From the NCBI RefSeq assembly GCF_001426185.1, contig NZ_LMRP01000002.1, positions 157 to 64,156 on the forward strand: a DNA stretch of 64,000 nt, written 5' to 3'. Position numbers and translations under genes: made by a program. The notes beneath the pieces are model-generated. The model worked only from the letters and a program-made list of their open reading frames with translations, was not told the DNA's origin and did no database searches. This stretch comes from Rhodococcus sp. Leaf247 (GTDB taxonomy: Bacteria > Actinomycetota > Actinomycetes > Mycobacteriales > Mycobacteriaceae). This document shows positions 60,662-64,000 of the stretch, one piece after another (the stretch's first letter is position 1; the number at the start of each line of letters is the position of its first letter).

Positions 60662-62335
60662 TCACTGCTCGAAGCAGGATGCGCCGTCCTCGAACAACCA
60701 CGCGACGACGAGTGCACCCGGGTCCGTGACACCGCGAGCTGCGTCACCGATGTAGCTGGCGCGTCCGCGGCGTCCCACCAGGTCCGCTGTCGACTCCGCT
60801 CCGTCACGTGCAGCATCGGCCGCGAGACGCAGGGCCTCTGCCGGACTGCGCCCGCGAGCCGAGTCCAACGCACGGGCAGCCGGCTCGATGGCGTCGATCA
60901 TCGTCTTGTCACCGGGCGCTGCGCCGCCGAGATCGACGATGGCGCGCATTCCGTCGCGAGCAGCGTCGGCGAGGGCGTCGGTCGTGACACCCGCGGTGGA
61001 CAGAGCAACGTCGAACTGGTGGAACCACACACCGAACAGCGCGCCCGACGTGCCGCCGGCACTTCCCAGGAAGCCGTCGGCGATGCGTCGGAAGACCGCT
61101 GACGGCGAATCCGTGTCGCTGATCGCGACCTCGTCGAGAGCGGCACGCATGTTGGCCCCGAAGTCGCCGTCGCCGGCTCTGCGGTCGAGTTCGGTGAGCT
61201 CGTCGATCCGGTCGAGTACCCGCCCGGTGAACGCCGACGCCCACGCGGTGACGTGGGCCTCCGGAGGCGTGTCGTCCGAGTAGTCCAGGGCGGCGACGTC
61301 CTCGGTTGCATCCGGCATGCCCGCGAAATCACCGGCGGGCGAGTTGGGCCACCCCGGGGCGGCGGTCGGTGCGTCCCAGAGCTTCAGCATCTCCTCGGTG
61401 CACACGACGACGGTGATGGATGCTCCCGCCATGTCGTAGGCGGTGACGAACGTCCCCACCAGGGCGCGTCGGACTCGTATCCCCTTGCTGTGCAGGTAAT
61501 CGGCGGTATCGCCGAACAACACGTCGAGTTCGAGCGGGTGTGTGGCGCCGAGCCCGTTGACGATCACGATGACCTCCGCGCCGTCCGCGACTCCGAGAGA
61601 GTCCAGGACGGGATCGATCAGGGTCGCCGCCAGTTCGCTCGCCGACGGCGTGGACACGCGGCCCGTCCCACGCTCTCCGTGGATACCGACGCCGATCTCG
61701 ACCTCGTCGTCGCCGAGCTCGAAGGACGGACCATCCGCACCCGGTACGGTGCAGGCCCGGAAAGCCGCCGCCATGCTCCGCGAGTTCTCGGCGACGGTAC
61801 GGCCCCATCTCGCCACCTCCGCGAGCGTGTCACCGCGCGCCGCGGCGGCACCGCAGACCTTCTCGACGGCGATGGTCGCCGCCGTGCCTCGTCGACCGGG
61901 ACCGTCGTCGGATTCGGTCGCGACGTCGTCGGCCACGATCACCGTCTCGACATCGATGCCGTCGTCGGCGGCGAAGTCCGCCGCGATGGAGAAGTTCACG
62001 ACGTCACCGGTGTAGTTCTTGACGATGTGGAGAACTCCACCACCCGCATTCACGGCCGCCGTCGCAGCACGGATCTGCAGAGCGTTGGGCGAGGTGAAGA
62101 TCAGCCCCGGGCAGGCGCCGGCCAGCATCCCCTCTCCGACGAATCCGGCATGCAAGGGTTCGTGTCCGGAACCGCCCCCGGAGATCAACGCCACCTGACC
62201 GTGCGGGGTCGGTGTATGCCGTACGAAGAAACCGGGATTCGGCACCCACCTCAGGTCCGCGGCGCGTGCCGCTGCGGCGCGAGCGGCGTCCGCGACGAAG
62301 CTTCGCGGGGAATCCATGATCTTCTTCGTGGTCAT
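60662..62335 (-). CDS. Dihydroxyacetone kinase, fused DhaK-DhaL, ATP-dependent
   Basis: The 557-aa protein joins a DhaK domain (1-330), with 'LISGGGSGHEPLHAGFVGEG' and the substrate-binding His in 'GVGIHGERGTGR', to a DhaL ATP domain (about 370-557) with the Mg-binding 'RAGDGDFGANMRAAL' and 'GTSGALFGVWFHQFD'. Fusion of both domains is typical of the ATP-dependent type rather than the PTS-linked DhaKLM. The ATG at 62335 was chosen on family start; longer frames have no support. Confidence 0.93.
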   Translation of the reverse strand: MTTKKIMDSPRSFVADAARAAAARAADLRWVPNPGFFVRHTPTPHGQVALISGGGSGHEPLHAGFVGEGMLAGACPGLIFTSPNALQIRAATAAVNAGGGVLHIVKNYTGDVVNFSIAADFAADDGIDVETVIVADDVATESDDGPGRRGTAATIAVEKVCGAAAARGDTLAEVARWGRTVAENSRSMAAAFRACTVPGADGPSFELGDDEVEIGVGIHGERGTGRVSTPSASELAATLIDPVLDSLGVADGAEVIVIVNGLGATHPLELDVLFGDTADYLHSKGIRVRRALVGTFVTAYDMAGASITVVVCTEEMLKLWDAPTAAPGWPNSPAGDFAGMPDATEDVAALDYSDDTPPEAHVTAWASAFTGRVLDRIDELTELDRRAGDGDFGANMRAALDEVAISDTDSPSAVFRRIADGFLGSAGGTSGALFGVWFHQFDVALSTAGVTTDALADAARDGMRAIVDLGGAAPGDKTMIDAIEPAARALDSARGRSPAEALRLAADAARDGAESTADLVGRRGRASYIGDAARGVTDPGALVVAWLFEDGASCFEQ

Positions 62336-62383
62336 GTTTTCCACACTAGGGCCGCCGGTACAGCAGGGGTACCGTCTCGAAAG

Positions 62384-63019
62384 ATGCGACTGTTCCTCGC
62401 CTCGTACCGCTTCGGTGCCCACCGCGACCGGTTCCTGTCCCTCACCGACGGACCCGGGCGCATCGCCGTGATCGCCAATGCCGCGGATTCCTGGCCGGCT
62501 GCTGCGCGAGCGTCGGCAGTGACCAGTGAGTTCACACTGCTACGGTCGGCCGGGTTCCTCCCGGTCGAGGTCGACCTCCGGGAGCTCGAGCCCAGCACGT
62601 GCGGAGAGGTTCTCGAAGCCTTCCCGGCAGTGTGGGTTCGGGGAGGGAACACGTTCGTCCTGCGTCGGCGGATGGCGTCGTCCGGCGCCGACGAGGCGCT
62701 GGTTCGACTTCTCGAGCGGGACGCCCTCGTGTACGGCGGCTACAGCGCGGGCGCGTGTGTGATGGGCCCGACCCTGCGTGGTGTCGAGTACGCGGATCCT
62801 CCGGAGGAGGTTCGGCCGACCACGGGCGAGGACGTGCTGTGGGACGGCCTCGGCGTCATCGAGGAGATCCTGGTTCCGCACTGGGAGTCGGATGCGCTCG
62901 ACCCCGACGGCGCAGCCGGGGCCATGGCCGCGGCATGTCGGGCGGCGGGTCGGACAGTCCGCACCCTCACCGACGATCAGGTCTACGTCACGGACGGCGA
63001 CATCACCGAGGTGGTGTGA
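62384..63019 (+). CDS. pepE: Peptidase E (Asp-X dipeptidase, S51)
   Basis: The 211-aa S51 peptidase has the nucleophile Ser121 in 'VYGGYSAGACVMGPTL' and 'VLVPHWESDA'-like 'ILVPHWESDALD' with the catalytic His. 'VWVRGGNTFVLRRRM' is the usual oxyanion/substrate motif. It cleaves dipeptides beginning with aspartate in well-known members. It is divergent from the kinase gene with only 48 bp between. Its stop abuts the next, convergent gene. Confidence 0.92.
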   Translation: MRLFLASYRFGAHRDRFLSLTDGPGRIAVIANAADSWPAAARASAVTSEFTLLRSAGFLPVEVDLRELEPSTCGEVLEAFPAVWVRGGNTFVLRRRMASSGADEALVRLLERDALVYGGYSAGACVMGPTLRGVEYADPPEEVRPTTGEDVLWDGLGVIEEILVPHWESDALDPDGAAGAMAAACRAAGRTVRTLTDDQVYVTDGDITEVV

Positions 63020-63415
63020 TCACCCGCTGTGGGCGATCGGCATGGAGGGAAGGCCGGAGGCCGGCCCGGAGAACTGGAAAGGCGCCAGACGGTCCATCGA
63101 CGCCCACGCGAGGCGACAGCGTCGAACGGTCATCTCGTCGGCGTCGCGAAGCAGCGCATCGAGGAGCAGCGACGGGTTCTCCGTCCACGCGCGGGCGACG
63201 GCATCCATCTCCGGATCGGTGAAGAGGCCGGATCGCCGGAGGGCGGCGATCCATTCGACGACCTCACCGCGGTGGAGCGATTCGAGAGTGTCGTAGTCGA
63301 CTCCGCCGGCGACGAAATCGTAGGAGAACAGCGCCGCCGCGCAGTCGAACGGTGTGTTCTTCGTGACCGACTTCGACGTCGTCGATGCAGGCTTCGAGCT
63401 GTGTGACAGTGCCAT
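63020..63415 (-). CDS. Small protein of unknown function
   Basis: The 131-aa protein has a Ser/Thr/Lys-rich N terminus (1-22) and then a mainly helical part with many Trp, Asp and Leu residues ('VDYDTLESLHRGEVVEWIAA', 'FTDPEMDAVARAWTENPSLL', 'RRCRLAWASMDRL'). There is no signal peptide or membrane helix. AAGGAGG five bases before the ATG is a strong ribosome site and supports it being real. I do not recognise a family. It is convergent with pepE without any gap. Confidence 0.7.
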   Translation of the reverse strand: MALSHSSKPASTTSKSVTKNTPFDCAAALFSYDFVAGGVDYDTLESLHRGEVVEWIAALRRSGLFTDPEMDAVARAWTENPSLLLDALLRDADEMTVRRCRLAWASMDRLAPFQFSGPASGLPSMPIAHSG

Positions 63416-63691
63416 GAGTGCCTCCTTCTCGCCCCCTCGGTGCCGGCCGAACTGTCGATCACCGTTCTGCGGACGCTAATCCTCCGAAGTCCCCTTGTGA
63501 CCACCCATCGGGGCACGATCTGATAACAGAGTGACTCATGTGACTGATGGGAATAGCGTCGTAACGGTCCCGTCCCGGCATCACCGCCGTGGATCCGGTT
63601 CTGCACCAACAACTTCAAGTGATCCCGGACTGCTCGTCGACGACGTCGGAGTAGCGTCGATCGAAGGTGCACCGACGCACGGCCGGAAGAG

Positions 63692-64000
63692 GTGGAGACC
63701 ATCGACGATCTCGTGAGTTCCCTGGTGGATGCGGTGGGAGCGTCCGCCGTCGTCACGGACCCCGACATCATGGCCGGATATCGCCAGGACTGGGCGCGCG
63801 ACCCCGATGCCGGGACGCCTCTGGCAGTCGTGCGCGCCACCAGCACCGCCGACGTCCGCGCCGTCATGCTGTGGGCGACCGAGCACTCGGTTCCCGTCGT
63901 CCCTCGCGGCGCGGGGTCGGGCCTGTCCGGAGGTGCGACGGCGGTCGACGGCGGCATCGTGCTGAGCACCGAGGCGATGCGCGACATCACCGTCGACGCG
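63692..64000 (+). CDS. FAD-binding oxidase, 5' part only (GlcD-like)
   Basis: The window ends within this gene. The visible 103 residues include 'YRQDWARDPDAGTPLAVVRA' and the FAD-binding 'VPVVPRGAGSGLSGGATAVD' of the PCMH/FAD_binding_4 family, which holds D-lactate and glycolate oxidase-type enzymes. The GTG at 63692 is the first in frame, but GTGs at 63713 and 63725 are also possible because the ribosome site (GGAAGAG) is very near the first. The 276 bp before it holds no other gene. Confidence 0.82.
   Translation, partial: METIDDLVSSLVDAVGASAVVTDPDIMAGYRQDWARDPDAGTPLAVVRATSTADVRAVMLWATEHSVPVVPRGAGSGLSGGATAVDGGIVLSTEAMRDITVDA

Noticed and set aside
61253..62383. A long upstream extension of peptidase E
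   Set aside because: The extra 377 codons are antisense to the dihydroxyacetone kinase; the S51 family starts at 62384.

Overview
The window is 64 kb of high-GC actinobacterial DNA with GTG starts, many GTGA/ATGA gene overlaps and mycolata-type genes. The order argS-lysA-hom-thrB-rho-rpmE-prfA-prmC-Sua5-wecA-atpI-atpBEFHAGDC-DUF2550-PduO-murA follows the M. tuberculosis Rv1292-Rv1315 region. The split b and delta ATP synthase subunits, several secreted or lipoprotein genes and the fatty-acid/valine catabolic genes suggest a Nocardiaceae member, most likely Rhodococcus sensu lato. No plasmid, phage, insertion sequence or CRISPR array was seen; this looks like ordinary chromosome.

Layout. 0-2.5 kb: a flavin split-barrel enzyme divergent from a MocR-type regulator. 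2.5-25.2 kb, nearly all on the minus strand: the conserved core, read from right to left. It starts with argS-lysA-hom-thrB (aspartate-family amino acids; threonine synthase is missing from its usual place), then rho with a long repeat-rich disordered insert, rpmE, prfA-prmC-Sua5-wecA-atpI, the eight-gene F1Fo ATP synthase operon, DUF2550, a plus-strand cobalamin adenosyltransferase and murA. 25.4-29.4 kb: an envelope-protein pair (DUF3105 and DUF305), tRNA-Arg(CCG), a small hydrolase, a secreted protein and a MarR regulator. 29.4-34.9 kb: a complete, tightly overlapping valine (isobutyryl-CoA) degradation operon. 34.9-40.9 kb: a SWIM/SNF2 pair, an HNH-like lipoprotein, an AroE-like dehydrogenase and an SDR.

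41-48.6 kb: N-acetylglucosamine uptake and breakdown. PTS EIIC-nagA-nagB run leftward, separate EIIB and EIIA genes run rightward, with a candidate GntR operator between them and a DasR/NagR-like GntR regulator nearby. A thioesterase and a BenE-type transporter follow. 48.5-53.2 kb: a phosphotransferase/acyl-CoA dehydrogenase/SDR operon and an FeS-containing (6-4) photolyase-like protein. 53.4-64 kb: 2-oxoacid dehydrogenase E1 alpha and beta without E2, three-subunit proton-translocating transhydrogenase (pntA1-pntA2-pntB), a sirtuin-HIT pair, a fused dihydroxyacetone kinase, peptidase E, a small orphan gene and the start of an FAD-linked oxidase cut by the window end.

Most genes are recognisable housekeeping or catabolic genes. 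The points most worth following up are the Rho repeat insert and leader, the missing thrC with its mini-ORF junction, the sirtuin-HIT and SNF2-SWIM couplings, the palindromic elements, and natural target-site substitutions in MurA and AtpE. All database-dependent statements are from memory of families; no search was run.
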